A DNA stretch of 64,000 bases, taken from JAIBJN01 sp963811635 (GTDB lineage: Bacteria; Actinomycetota; Thermoleophilia; Gaiellales; Gaiellaceae). Position 1 is the first letter of the stretch. Each line of letters begins with the position of its first letter. The notes below the pieces were generated by a model. It was not told the DNA's origin and did not search any database. It saw only the letters and a list, made by a program, of their open reading frames with translations. The position numbers and the translations under genes are program-made. The stretch lies in the NCBI GenBank assembly GCA_963811635.1, contig CAWESB010000006.1, positions 107,048 to 171,047 on the forward strand. Reading direction: 5' to 3'. This document shows positions 16,107-24,341 of this stretch, in pieces.

Positions 16107-16379
16107 ATGTGCCGAAACATTCACACGCTCTACAACTTCGAGCCGCCGGCGACCGACGAGGAGATCCGCGACGCCGCCCTCCAGTACGTCCGCAAGATCA
16201 GCGGCTTCAACAAGCCGTCGCAGGCAAACGGGGAGGCGTTCGAGCGCGCGGTCGACGAGGTCACCGCCGCCTCGGCCCGCCTCCTGGGCTCGCTCGTGAC
16301 GTCCGCGGCGCCGAAGGACCGCGAGGCCGAAGCGGCCAAGGCGCGGCAGCGCTGGCTCGACCGCCAGGCCGTCGCCTAG
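16107..16379 (+). CDS. DUF2277 family protein
   Basis: Small protein of 90 aa, complete, starting MCRNIHTLYNFEPPATDEEI, the diagnostic beginning of DUF2277, with its CRNI motif. Conserved features in the rest are ALQYVRKISGFNKPSQAN and the C-terminal helix EAAKARQRWLDRQ. The family is widespread in Actinobacteria and uncharacterised; the CRNI motif with a nearby His could bind a metal. A -10-like TAGGCT sits 7 bases before the ATG. No operon partner. Confidence 0.88.
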   Translation: MCRNIHTLYNFEPPATDEEIRDAALQYVRKISGFNKPSQANGEAFERAVDEVTAASARLLGSLVTSAAPKDREAEAAKARQRWLDRQAVA

Positions 16380-16383
16380 CCCG

Positions 16384-16959
16384 TCAGAGCACGATGCCCG
16401 CGGGCGAGTCGCGCTCCGACGTCGCAGCGAAGTCGGTCGCGCGCTCGACCGTCCTCAGCCACTCGTAGCCGAGGCCCTTCAGGCCGATCAGCTCGACTCC
16501 GGCGCGGGACATTCGCGCGAGCCCCTGCGCATGCGCCGGCCCCGGCGAGGCGACAGCGTCCTCGACGACGACGACGCGCTTCCCGACGTCGAGGAGCCCG
16601 AGCGCGGACTGGAGGATGCAGACGTCGGTCTCGAGCCCGCAGAGAACGACGGTCGCGCGGTCGTGCCGCGTGACGTCCGCGAGGATCGACGGGCACGCGG
16701 AGAGGTCGAAGGCCGGCTTGACGTGCCTGGCCGTCCCGGCGGCGAGCACGGCCGCGACCGCCGGCGCCGTCTGGCCGTTCCTCTCGGGCTCCTCCTCGGT
16801 GACGACGACGGGCACACGAAGCCACTCCGCGAGTCGGCACAGCCACCGGACTCGATCCACGATCACCGAGGCCTCATCCTCCGGCAGCTTCCCGAGGAAG
16901 CCGTCCTGTGTGTCGATCACGGCCAGGACGCAGTCGTCGGCAGCGAGGAGGCGGCTCAC
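16384..16959 (-). CDS. Isochorismatase-family cysteine hydrolase
   Basis: 191 aa, complete. The catalytic Asp is in LAVIDTQDGFLGKL, the Lys in RHVKPAFDLS and the nucleophilic Cys in CGLETDVCILQSAL, preceded by the usual cis-peptide region. This is the triad of isochorismatase-like hydrolases (nicotinamidases, N-carbamoyl hydrolases, isochorismatases). Substrate cannot be read from sequence; the absence of the nicotinamidase metal-binding triad argues for the general isochorismatase-like group. The stop lies 5 bases beyond the convergent DUF2277 stop. Confidence 0.88.
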   Translation of the reverse strand: MSRLLAADDCVLAVIDTQDGFLGKLPEDEASVIVDRVRWLCRLAEWLRVPVVVTEEEPERNGQTAPAVAAVLAAGTARHVKPAFDLSACPSILADVTRHDRATVVLCGLETDVCILQSALGLLDVGKRVVVVEDAVASPGPAHAQGLARMSRAGVELIGLKGLGYEWLRTVERATDFAATSERDSPAGIVL

Positions 16960-16977
16960 CTGCCGGATCTTGCCAGG

Positions 16978-17385
16978 CTAGGGCTCGGCGGCCCAGCCGT
17001 GCCGGTCGTCGACGTCGACCGCGAGCACGGGGAGTCCCGGCGCGGCCTCCCGGTACTGCTGGTACTTCGCGGTCAGGGCCGCGAGAGCGCGTTCGGCCTC
17101 CTCGCCGTCGTCGAGCACGCGGGCACGCCCGCGGAGCCGGACCCACCAGAGCTGCGTCCAGTCGTCCTCGTAGTGATCGACGAGCACCGTGACGTCCGGC
17201 CGCTCGCGCGCGTTCTCGATCCGCCTGAGCGTTCGTGACCGCTTCGGCTTCGCGTCGACAGCCGAGTAGAGCGTGTCGCCGAGGAGCACGAAGACGATCG
17301 GGACCATATGAAGGCGACCGTCGGGGTCGACGGTCGCCAGCCGGGCGACTCGAGCCGCCTCCACCCGGCCACGGAGGCCTTCCAC
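16978..17385 (-). CDS. PPOX-class probable F420-dependent enzyme
   Basis: Pyridoxamine-phosphate-oxidase-like split barrel (Rv1155-type), about 135 aa. The core is RVARLATVDPDGRLHMVPIV, then DTLYSAVDAKPKRSRTLRRI for the phosphate-binding strand and VLVDHYEDDWTQLWWVRLRG. Actinobacterial relatives use F420, FMN or haem, so the cofactor is uncertain. The start is taken as GTG 17385, giving normal family length. It lies just downstream of rpmE, whose stop is 14 bases away, so cotranscription with rpmE and the sigma gene is possible. Confidence 0.82.
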   Translation of the reverse strand: MEGLRGRVEAARVARLATVDPDGRLHMVPIVFVLLGDTLYSAVDAKPKRSRTLRRIENARERPDVTVLVDHYEDDWTQLWWVRLRGRARVLDDGEEAERALAALTAKYQQYREAAPGLPVLAVDVDDRHGWAAEP

Positions 17386-17399
17386 GAGGTTTTCGGCGC

Positions 17400-17615
17400 C
17401 TAGCGGGCGCCGGCGGCTGCCCGCCGGCGCTCGAAGCGCTCGATCCGGTCGCCGCGGCTGCGAACGCTCCGCTCCACCCCGGTGTAGGCGGGGTGGCACG
17501 CCGAGCAGACCTCGACCTGAATCGAGGGCCGGCTCGAGCGCGTCTCGAAGCTCGTGCCGCAGGTCGTGCACGTGACCGTGGCGACCTGGGTCTGAGGGTG
17601 AATCGTCGTCTTCAT
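17400..17615 (-). CDS. rpmE: 50S ribosomal protein L31, zinc type
   Basis: L31 of 71 aa beginning MKTTIHPQTQVATVTCTTCG. Four zinc ligands are present: C16, C19, C37 and C40 (TCTTCG and VCSACHP). This is the zinc-containing form, which zinc-free paralogues replace under zinc limitation. The tail RFERRRAAAGAR is basic as usual. ATG at 17615 lies 16 bases after the stop of the sigma factor gene, so they are probably one transcript. No Zur-like site was recognised nearby. Confidence 0.95.
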   Translation of the reverse strand: MKTTIHPQTQVATVTCTTCGTSFETRSSRPSIQVEVCSACHPAYTGVERSVRSRGDRIERFERRRAAAGAR

Positions 17616-17631
17616 ACGTTGTCCTTTCGCT

Positions 17632-18558
17632 CTACGCGGAGAGCGCGAGCTCGCCGTCGTCGCCGAGGGCCCCGGCGAGCGACGCGAGCGCTTCGCCCTC
17701 CAGCCGGCGGATCCGCTCGCGGCTGATCCCCAGCTCGGCGCCGATGGCCTCGAGCGAGTGCGGCTCGCCGTCGATGCCGTAGCGCAGCTCGAGGATGCGC
17801 CGCTCCAGCTCGGGCAGCTCGGCCAGCGCGAGCCGCACCTCGCGGCTCCGCATGACCTCGCCGGCCAGCTCCTCGGGATCTTCCGCGTTGTCGTCCGCGA
17901 AGAGATCGCCGAGCTCGCCGTCGTCGTCGCTGCCGACGGGCCGGTTGAGCGACACGCGGGCCTCGGCGACGTCGAGGGCCTCGTCGACGTGCAGGAGCGA
18001 GAGGCCGGAGGCCTCCGCGAGCTCCTCGTGCGTCGCCGGGCGCCCCAGCTGCGTCTCGAGCTTCCGCGCGGCTGCCGCCAGCTTGTTCCGGCGCTCGTGG
18101 ACGTGCGTCGGCACCCGGATGGTGCGCGACTGCCCCGCCACCGAACGCTGGACGGCCTGGCGAATCCACCAGGTGGCGTACGTGGAGAACTTGAAGCCCT
18201 TGCGGTGGTCGAACTTCTCCACCGCGCGGTTCAAGCCGATGACGCCGTCCTGGATCAGGTCGCCGAACGGCACGCCGCGGCCGCGGTAGCGCTTGGCGAT
18301 CGAGACGACGAGGCGGAGGTTCGAGTTGATCATCCGCTCCTTCGCCGCACGGTCGCCGCGCTCGACGGCCTTGGCGAGGACGACTTCCTCGGCCGCCGTC
18401 AGCAGCGGGTACCGCCCGATCTCGTTCAGGAGGAGGTCGAGCGACCCGGCCGAGCTGGGCAGCTCGACGGCCTCGATCTCCTCGTCGACGTACTCCTCCA
18501 CGACGGCATCGGCCTCGTCTGCATCGACCAGGCCATGCTCCTCGTCGTCGAGCAGCAT
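17632..18558 (-). CDS. RNA polymerase sigma factor, sigma-70 group 1/2
   Basis: About 308 aa with a short acidic N-terminus in place of a full region 1.1. Region 1.2 is DLLLNEIGRYPLLTAAEE. Region 2 is SNLRLVVSIAKRYRGRG followed by FGDLIQDGVIGLNRAVEKFD and GFKFSTYATWWIRQAVQR. Region 3 contains RTIRVPTHVHERRNKL. Region 4 ends in the helix-turn-helix EAIGAELGISRERIRRLEGEA. It is probably a secondary, sigA-like factor because it is shorter than housekeeping factors. ATG 18558 is chosen; a TTG at 18651 would add 31 unconvincing residues. Upstream of rpmE in one transcript. Confidence 0.9.
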   Translation of the reverse strand: MLLDDEEHGLVDADEADAVVEEYVDEEIEAVELPSSAGSLDLLLNEIGRYPLLTAAEEVVLAKAVERGDRAAKERMINSNLRLVVSIAKRYRGRGVPFGDLIQDGVIGLNRAVEKFDHRKGFKFSTYATWWIRQAVQRSVAGQSRTIRVPTHVHERRNKLAAAARKLETQLGRPATHEELAEASGLSLLHVDEALDVAEARVSLNRPVGSDDDGELGDLFADDNAEDPEELAGEVMRSREVRLALAELPELERRILELRYGIDGEPHSLEAIGAELGISRERIRRLEGEALASLAGALGDDGELALSA

Positions 18559-18665
18559 GGTCGTTCCAGGGTTCTCCAAGATGGTTTGGATCGGTAGTCC
18601 TTTCGTTTCGTTAGATCGGCCGCCGCCCCCGCGGGACGGGTTGCGTGGCAACGGCTCCCGAAGCT

Positions 18666-19166
18666 TTAAACGGCGGACGGCCCCGGGAAATTCCGCGAAT
18701 CCACAGGGATTCCTACCGGGGAAACCTGGGTGCGGCCGTCGCAGCGGACGACCAGCACGGGAACCGGGCTCCGGTCGAGGACGGCTTGGCTGACGCTCCC
18801 GAGCAGGAGTGTGCAGAGTGGCCCTCGCCCCCGCGAGCCCATGACGACGAGGTCGTGCTCGCCGTCGCGGACGCGGTCGAGGATCGCGGCCGCGACCGGG
18901 CCGCGCCTGGTGACCGTCGACACCGGCACGTCCTCGGGCACGAGAGACTCGAGACGCTCGACCAGAGCCTCGGCCTGCCGCGCGAGCTCGTCCTCGCTCG
19001 GGAGCGGGACGAGGTACGGGCCCGCGGTGACCGGCCAGCGGGGCGGCGTCGCCACCGAGATGAGGGTGAGCCTGCCGGCGACGGCCCGGGCGAGCTCCAC
19101 GGCCTCCCGCAGCGCGCGCTCCGAGGACGGAGAGCCGTCGACCGCCACGAGGATGCTGTGGAACAG
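18666..19166 (-). CDS. Universal stress protein (UspA family)
   Basis: Single Usp domain of 166 aa. The start is CTG 19166: GGGAGG lies 7 bases upstream, and only this start includes the first strand FHSILVAVDGSPSSERAL; a GTG at 19148 would remove it. The ATP-binding signature GSRGRGPL...GSVSQAVL (G-2x-G-9x-G(S/T)) is present, so it is an ATP-binding type. It is transcribed away from tetR, with a 26-bp palindrome between, so repression by that TetR protein is the simplest model. Induction under stress is expected from the family. Confidence 0.88.
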   Translation of the reverse strand: MFHSILVAVDGSPSSERALREAVELARAVAGRLTLISVATPPRWPVTAGPYLVPLPSEDELARQAEALVERLESLVPEDVPVSTVTRRGPVAAAILDRVRDGEHDLVVMGSRGRGPLCTLLLGSVSQAVLDRSPVPVLVVRCDGRTQVSPVGIPVDSRNFPGPSAV

Positions 19167-19188
19167 CGCTACCCCTCCCTAGCTCGTC

Positions 19189-19214
19189 TTTACGAGACTA
19201 TATAGTCTCGTAAA
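19189..19214. promoter_or_regulatory. 26-bp perfect palindrome, probable TetR operator
   Basis: The half-site TTTACGAGACTAT is followed directly by its exact reverse complement, giving 13 plus 13 bases without mismatch. It lies midway between the divergent uspA (CTG 19166) and tetR (CTG 19237) genes and has an AT-rich centre that can serve as a -10 in either direction. TetR regulators typically bind such sites and repress both flanking genes. Confidence 0.75.
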
Positions 19215-19236
19215 CAAAGTAGCAAGGAGCATCGCA

Positions 19237-19851
19237 CTGAACGCCGGCTCGACCAAGCTCGAGGCACCCCGCCCCCGCGGCCGTCCGCGCCGCGCAGCCA
19301 CCCGCCGGGCAATCGTGGCGGCGACCTTGGAGCTGCTCGCCGAGCGCGGCTTCCAGGAGACGACGATGGAGGCGATCGCGGCCAGCGCAGGCGTCGGCAA
19401 GAACACGATCTACCGGCGCTGGGCGTCGAAGGAGGACCTGATCGCCGACGCGATCCGCGAGCTTTCGGCGGAGCTCGACGTCGAGGAGGAGGGTGACGTG
19501 CGCACGCTCCTGCACGAGCGCCTGAACGAGTTCGCGCACGTCTTCGCCGATCCGCTCCTCGGCCGTATCCTGCCCGGCCTCCTCGGCGAGCTCGAGCGCA
19601 ACCCGGCGTTCGCGGCCGTCTATGCCGAGCGCGTCGTGCGCCCGCGGCACGAAGCGCTGGTCGAGCTCCTGACGCGGGCCCGCAACCGAGGCGAGCTGCG
19701 CGGCGACGTCGACCCCGGGGTCGTGGCCGACCTCATCATCGGGCCGCCACTGCTCCGGCTCCTCTTCCCGTTCGGCCTGCCGGACCTCCCCACCGGCTGG
19801 GCGGAGCGGCTGTTCGAGACGATCTGGGCCGGGATCGAGCCGCGGCCCTAG
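19237..19851 (+). CDS. TetR family transcriptional regulator
   Basis: 204 aa. The N-terminal basic arm RPRGRPRRAATRRAIVAA leads into the helix-turn-helix ETTMEAIAASAGVGKNTIYRRW. The C-terminal ligand domain (about 75-204) ends LPTGWAERLFETIWAGI. The start is CTG 19237, with a perfect AAGGAG seven bases upstream. No ATG, GTG or TTG exists before the GTG at 19315, which would cut away helix 1. The 26-bp palindrome just upstream is its probable operator, so it should be autoregulated and also control uspA. The ligand is unknown. Confidence 0.9.
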   Translation: MNAGSTKLEAPRPRGRPRRAATRRAIVAATLELLAERGFQETTMEAIAASAGVGKNTIYRRWASKEDLIADAIRELSAELDVEEEGDVRTLLHERLNEFAHVFADPLLGRILPGLLGELERNPAFAAVYAERVVRPRHEALVELLTRARNRGELRGDVDPGVVADLIIGPPLLRLLFPFGLPDLPTGWAERLFETIWAGIEPRP

Positions 19852-20180
19852 CCCCGTCGGCGCTCTTCCTCGACAGTGCGCTCGGCGAGCGGGTAGGCCT
19901 CCAGGCGCTCGTCCGGAATCGGCTCGCCGCTCTCCACCGAGAGCCCGTAGGTGCCGTCGGCGAGCCGCTGCTCCGCCCGTTCCAGCGACTCGAACTCCCG
20001 AACGAGCTGCTCGCGCAGGCCGTCCTCCAACTCGCGCTCGTAGAGGTCGCTGCCCTTATCGGCCGGCTCGTCCTGGTTCGCCAGCTCGTCCTGCCCCACC
20101 GGCTCGCCGAGGTCGCCGAGGCCACGCTCGATGCGCAGCCGCTCGGCGGCGAGGAGCTCGCGGGCACGCTCAGAAGTCAC
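19848..20180 (-). CDS. DksA/TraR-like protein lacking zinc-finger cysteines
   Basis: 110 aa. The helical N-terminal part (LLAAERLRIERGL ... VREFESLERAEQRLADGTYG) and the tail IPDERLEAYPLAERTVEEE follow the DksA/TraR pattern. However, the C4 zinc-finger residues are absent: where relatives read GxCxxCG this one reads GLSVESGE, and the second pair is also missing. The protein has no Cys at all. It may still bind the RNA polymerase secondary channel or be an unrelated helical remnant. Its stop shares CTAG with tetR. Confidence 0.75.
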   Translation of the reverse strand: MTSERARELLAAERLRIERGLGDLGEPVGQDELANQDEPADKGSDLYERELEDGLREQLVREFESLERAEQRLADGTYGLSVESGEPIPDERLEAYPLAERTVEEERRRG

Positions 20181-20206
20181 GCGGGAGATCCTACTGGCGA
20201 GCTGCG

Positions 20207-21367
20207 TCAGGGCAGGATGTACACGGTCGCGCCCTGGTTCCAGCGCGCATAGAGGCCGGGCGCGAACCAGAGCGGCAGCCGCACGCAGCCGTGGCTGGCC
20301 GGGAACGGCGGGACCGAGTGGTAGCCGTGGATGGCGAAGCCGCCGTGGAAGTAGAGCGTGTAGTACATCGAGAGGGAGTTGAAACCGGGCGACTTGCGGT
20401 AGACGCGCCAGCGGCCGAGCGGCGTGTTGCCGGTGGCGCCCGTCGACACGTGGATCACGCGTGCGACCTTGCCCTTCCGCACCTCGTAGAGGACCTGGCG
20501 CGACTTGTCCACCTCGATGTGGTTCCCGCGCCGAATCGCGGCCCTCGGCGTATGCGCCGTCAGCAACCGCCGCCAGAGCCGTGGGCCAACGGCGCCGTCC
20601 CGCGGGAGGCCGGTGACCTTCTGGAAGGCGTAGACGGCGTCACGGGTGTCGTAGCCGTACGACCCGTTCGCGCCGAGCATCGCATAGTGCATCTCCCGCA
20701 GTCGGCGCTCGAGGAAGCGCACCGCCGGCCCCCGCGAGCCGATCCTCAGCGTCGGCGCCTCGACCAGGCGGGAGAGCCTGCGCTTCGCAGTCACGAAGCC
20801 TGCTGCCGGCGCGAGCTGGAGCGTGACCCCCAGGCGCCCGGCGCGGCGCGTCGAGACGCGAGCGCGAAAGCGCCCGTCGCCGTCGAGATCGAGGGTGCGG
20901 TGCCTCCCGCGGACGACAAGGGTGAGGACGCCGGCACTTGCCGGCCGCACGCGCCCCTGCACGAAGAGCGAGCCGCCGAGGAGCGCGAGCCCGCCGAAGC
21001 GCGCCCGGACGGCCGGTCTGATCCGGAGATCGACCGGCGCGCTCTCGGCGCCGTCCGCACGCGCGACGACCTGCCCCGGAAGCCGGACGACGCTACGGAG
21101 CCGATAGGTCCCGTCCGCACGTGAGCTGCCGTCGACGACCAGCACCCATCCGGATTCCGTCTGGTGGTAGATCTCGACGTGAGTCACGGCCGCGGGCGTG
21201 ACTGACCCGGTGAACGTGACCGTCGACCCGACCGCGGCGGTCGCCGGGGCGAGGGCGAGGGTGACGGCACCGCTCGCGGCCGCCGTCGGCCCCGCCGCGA
21301 CCCCGAGGACGACGAGCGCGAGGAGCCACGGCAGTCGCTTGCAGTCAACGCTTGGCATCCGGGCCAA
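20207..21367 (-). CDS. Secreted L,D-transpeptidase with peptidoglycan-binding domain
   Basis: Cell-wall cross-linking enzyme of 386 aa with a signal peptide (about 8-31, LPWLLALVVLGVAAG). Two beta-sandwich, Ig-like stretches follow (about 35-205), then a PG_binding_1 domain (SRGPAVRFLERRLREMHY ... YAFQKVTGLPRDGAVG). The YkuD catalytic domain comes last, with H in FAIHGYHSVPPFPA and Cys in SHGCVRLP. It forms 3-3 cross-links or attaches proteins. A second, differently built L,D-transpeptidase is encoded at 43323-44138. Transcribed alone. Confidence 0.93.
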   Translation of the reverse strand: MARMPSVDCKRLPWLLALVVLGVAAGPTAAASGAVTLALAPATAAVGSTVTFTGSVTPAAVTHVEIYHQTESGWVLVVDGSSRADGTYRLRSVVRLPGQVVARADGAESAPVDLRIRPAVRARFGGLALLGGSLFVQGRVRPASAGVLTLVVRGRHRTLDLDGDGRFRARVSTRRAGRLGVTLQLAPAAGFVTAKRRLSRLVEAPTLRIGSRGPAVRFLERRLREMHYAMLGANGSYGYDTRDAVYAFQKVTGLPRDGAVGPRLWRRLLTAHTPRAAIRRGNHIEVDKSRQVLYEVRKGKVARVIHVSTGATGNTPLGRWRVYRKSPGFNSLSMYYTLYFHGGFAIHGYHSVPPFPASHGCVRLPLWFAPGLYARWNQGATVYILP

Positions 21368-21461
21368 GTATCGCGTTCCGATCGGCTTGATTTCGACGGC
21401 TCCGGTGCGAGACCAGCGGCCGTCAACCCCGGCCGCGATGGCTTACACACACGCAGCGCCC

Positions 21462-22739
21462 TCAGCGAGGGCTACCGGGCGATCCAGGACGTGACGGCCC
21501 AGGGATCGACAGCCAGACATCGGCTCCGCGAGCGGCCCGGTTGGCGGCCCCCGCGGAGCCGCCGTGGGCGACCGCGATCGCCTGGGCGAGCGCCAGGCCG
21601 AGACCGGCTCCCTGGCCCGCCCGAGCCTCGTCCGGGCGGCTGAAGCGCTCGAAGGCGTGGGGAAGGAACCCGGGCGGGAAGCCGGGACCCTCGTCGAGCA
21701 CGTGCAACTCGACGGCGCCGTTCGCGGCCCTCGCGCTGAGCAGGACCGGGGCGCCGCCGTGGCGGATCGCGTTGTCGACCAGATTCCCCAGGGCCTGTGC
21801 CAGCCGGGCCTCGTCACCCACGAGCTCGAGCCCGTCGGCGGCACTCACGTCGACGCCGCCGAATCGGCCCGCCACGTTGTCGAGGAGCGCGGAGGCGGCG
21901 ACGGTCTCCTCGCGGAGCGCCAGCCGGCCCTGGTCGGAGCGGGCGAGGACGAGGAGGTCCTCGGCCAGGCGCACGAGGCGGTCGGTCTCGTCCGCGGCCG
22001 AGCGCAGCGACTGCTCGAGCTCCGCCTGGGAGCGCGGGTGCCGGAGGGCGAGCTCGAGCTCCGTCTTCAGCAGCGCGATCGGCGTGCGCAGCTCGTGGCT
22101 CGCGTCGGCGACGAAGCTCCGCTCCCGCTCGATCGCGGCCTCCAGCCGTCCGAGCATCGCGTTCAGCGTCTCGCCCAGACGCCGGATCTCGTCGCGCGCC
22201 CGCGGGAGCGGCAGCCGCCGGCCCGGATCGGCGCCCGAGACGGCCTGGGCCTCGGCGCGCATCGCCTCGACCGGTCGGAGGGCTGCCGCGGCGAGCGCGT
22301 AGCCGAGCAGCGACGCGGCGAGGAGCGCCGCCGGTCCGATCAGGAGGAGCTCGACGAGGAACCCGGACAGCGTCTCGTTGCGGTCGCCGAGGGACCCGCT
22401 GACGACCACGGTGACACGCCCGTTCGGCCCGGCGACGGGGCGCTCCAGTGTGCGGGCGGGGCCGTCGAGCGCCTGCGGCGTCTCCTCGAGGACCCGGCCG
22501 TCCGGCGCGACGACCCGGATGGAGCGCTCGTCCACCGCGAGCGGTGTGTCAGCGATGGGATCGCCTCGCTCGACGTCGACGGCGGCCTGGGTCGCGAGCG
22601 CCTGCAGCGACTCGTCGAGCGCCTCGTCGAGCGACGACTGCAGACGGAAGTAGAGGAACGCCCCGGTCGCCGCCAGCACGGCCGCCATCGCCACCGCAAA
22701 GGCGAGCGTCAGGCGCAGGCGGATCGGTATCCGGCTCAT
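21462..22739 (-). CDS. Two-component sensor histidine kinase
   Basis: 425 aa membrane kinase. TM1 is about 10-30 (LTLAFAVAMAAVLAATGAFL) and TM2 about 150-175, with a roughly 115-residue extracytoplasmic sensor domain between. A HAMP domain follows (RPVEAMRAEAQAVSGAD). The H-box is FVADASHELRTPIALLKTE. The catalytic ATPase shows N (GNLVDNAIRHG), G1 (LDEGPGFPPGF) and G2 (GAGLGLALAQAIAVAHGG) boxes. ATG at 22739 overlaps the end of the response regulator gene by 4 bases, so they are an operon. Signal unknown. Confidence 0.93.
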   Translation of the reverse strand: MSRIPIRLRLTLAFAVAMAAVLAATGAFLYFRLQSSLDEALDESLQALATQAAVDVERGDPIADTPLAVDERSIRVVAPDGRVLEETPQALDGPARTLERPVAGPNGRVTVVVSGSLGDRNETLSGFLVELLLIGPAALLAASLLGYALAAAALRPVEAMRAEAQAVSGADPGRRLPLPRARDEIRRLGETLNAMLGRLEAAIERERSFVADASHELRTPIALLKTELELALRHPRSQAELEQSLRSAADETDRLVRLAEDLLVLARSDQGRLALREETVAASALLDNVAGRFGGVDVSAADGLELVGDEARLAQALGNLVDNAIRHGGAPVLLSARAANGAVELHVLDEGPGFPPGFLPHAFERFSRPDEARAGQGAGLGLALAQAIAVAHGGSAGAANRAARGADVWLSIPGPSRPGSPGSPR

Positions 22740-23401
22740 GCCAGGCGGTACCCCGCCCCGCGGACGGTCTGGAGCGACGACCGCCCGAAAGGGCGGTCGA
22801 TCTTCTCCCGCAGATAGCGGACGTAGACGTCGACGACGTTCGAGCGGTTCTCGTACCCGTGGTCCCAGCAGTGCTCGAGCAGCTGGTAGCGGGAGAGCAC
22901 CTGGCCCGGCCGGCGCATGAAGGTCTCCAGGAGCGCGAACTCCTTCGCCGAGAGCTGAACCTCGACCTCGCCGCGCCAGACCCGGCGCCTCGCCGGGTCG
23001 AGGCGGAGATCGTCGACCTCGAGCACGGTCGGGCGCTCCAGCGGGGACCGGCGGACGAGCGCGCGCAGACGGGCGAGCAGTTCGGCGAACGAGAAGGGCT
23101 TCGTCAGGTAGTCGTCCGCCCCCGCGTCGAGGCCCTGAACTCGGTCCTCGACGGCATCCCGGGCGGTCAGCATCAGGACCGGCGACCAGGTTCCCCCCTC
23201 GCGCAGTCGCCGGCACACCTCGAAGCCGTCGCTGCCCGGGAGCATGACGTCGAGGACGATCGCGTCGTACTCGGTCGCCCGCGCCATCCAGAGCGCGTCG
23301 TCGCCGGTGCGGGCGACGTCCGCGGCGAGGCCCTCCTCCTTCAACCCGCGCCGAAGGAGGCCCGCCATTTTCACCTCGTCCTCGACGATGAGGACCCGCA
23401 T
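22736..23401 (-). CDS. Response regulator, OmpR/PhoB family
   Basis: 221 aa. The receiver domain starts MRVLIVEDEVKMAGLLRRGL, with phospho-acceptor D51 (YDAIVLDVMLPGSDGFEVC), the conserved T in LMLTARD and K in LTKPFSFAELLAR. The C-terminal winged helix (about 125-221) has LSAKEFALLETFMRRPGQVL and the wing YRLA end. It is cognate to the overlapping kinase gene. Downstream targets are unknown; the lipoprotein and DUF6328 genes transcribed the other way are the nearest candidates. Confidence 0.95.
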   Translation of the reverse strand: MRVLIVEDEVKMAGLLRRGLKEEGLAADVARTGDDALWMARATEYDAIVLDVMLPGSDGFEVCRRLREGGTWSPVLMLTARDAVEDRVQGLDAGADDYLTKPFSFAELLARLRALVRRSPLERPTVLEVDDLRLDPARRRVWRGEVEVQLSAKEFALLETFMRRPGQVLSRYQLLEHCWDHGYENRSNVVDVYVRYLREKIDRPFGRSSLQTVRGAGYRLA

Positions 23402-23527
23402 CCCCTCATTGTCGCTCCGAAGATGAGAGAGAGATGAGGCGTCGCTCTCACGGCGCCCTCATCCGGCTCTCACCAGCGCTTCATGTGCCCTCCCTAGGTT
23501 GGTTACATCAGCCAAGGAGGCTCACTC

Positions 23528-24331
23528 ATGACTCGCTCGCACGTGAAGTTTCAGCCAATGCGCGGCCTCGCGCTCCTCGCGTTGATCGGGCTCCTGGTCC
23601 CGGCTGCCTGCGGCGGAAGCGAGGAGGGGGCCCCGAGCACGACGGGCGGCGGGGAGCCCGCCGAGCCCACCGCGCCGCCGCTCCCGCAGGGCGCCGAGCC
23701 GGCGAACCTCGATCCAGCCGACTTCGTCGCGACCATCGACAACCAGTACTGGCCAATGGCCAAGGGAAGCCGCTGGGTCTACAAGGAGACGGACGGCGAG
23801 GGCAACGTCCAGCGGGTCGAGGTCACCGTGACGCCGAAGACCAAGACGATTCTCGGCATTCAGGCGACGGTCGTGCACGACATCGTCACCGAGGAGGGGA
23901 ACGTCATCGAGGACACGTACGACTGGTACGCCCAGGATCGGTGGGGAAACGTCTGGTACCTCGGTGAGGACACGAAGGAGTACGACGGCACCGAGGTGAG
24001 CACGAAGGGCTCCTGGGAGGCCGGCGTCGACGGCGCCGAGGCCGGAGTCGTCGTGCCTGCGGCACCCGAGGTCGGGCTCGCCTACCGGCAGGAGTACTAC
24101 GCCGGCGAGGCGGAAGACGAGGGTGAGGTCGTCAGCGTCGACGAGCGCGCCGAGGTTCCGTTCGGGTCGTACACGGGCGTGCTCATGACGAGGGACACGA
24201 CACCGCTCGAGCCCGAGCTCGTGGAGCACAAGTTCTATGCGAAGGACGTCGGCCCGGTGCTCGCCGTGACCGTATCCGGCGGAACCGACCGGGAGGAGCT
24301 GGTGAGCTTCGAGCCGGGCGGCGCCGGGTAA
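23528..24331 (+). CDS. Lipoprotein of unknown function
   Basis: 267 aa with a strong ribosome site (AAGGAGGCTCACTC) before ATG 23528. The signal sequence ends in the lipobox VPAACGG, followed by a Thr/Gly/Pro/Glu linker. The globular domain begins NLDPADFVATIDNQYWPMAKG and has many Trp, Tyr and acidic residues with beta-hairpin spacing (SRWVYKETDGEGNVQRVEV). Proteins like this are common in Actinobacteria and uncharacterised. It is divergent from the two-component operon, so it may be a target. It runs into the next membrane gene after 10 bases. Confidence 0.8.
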   Translation: MTRSHVKFQPMRGLALLALIGLLVPAACGGSEEGAPSTTGGGEPAEPTAPPLPQGAEPANLDPADFVATIDNQYWPMAKGSRWVYKETDGEGNVQRVEVTVTPKTKTILGIQATVVHDIVTEEGNVIEDTYDWYAQDRWGNVWYLGEDTKEYDGTEVSTKGSWEAGVDGAEAGVVVPAAPEVGLAYRQEYYAGEAEDEGEVVSVDERAEVPFGSYTGVLMTRDTTPLEPELVEHKFYAKDVGPVLAVTVSGGTDREELVSFEPGGAG

Positions 24332-24341
24332 CCTCCCGGCG

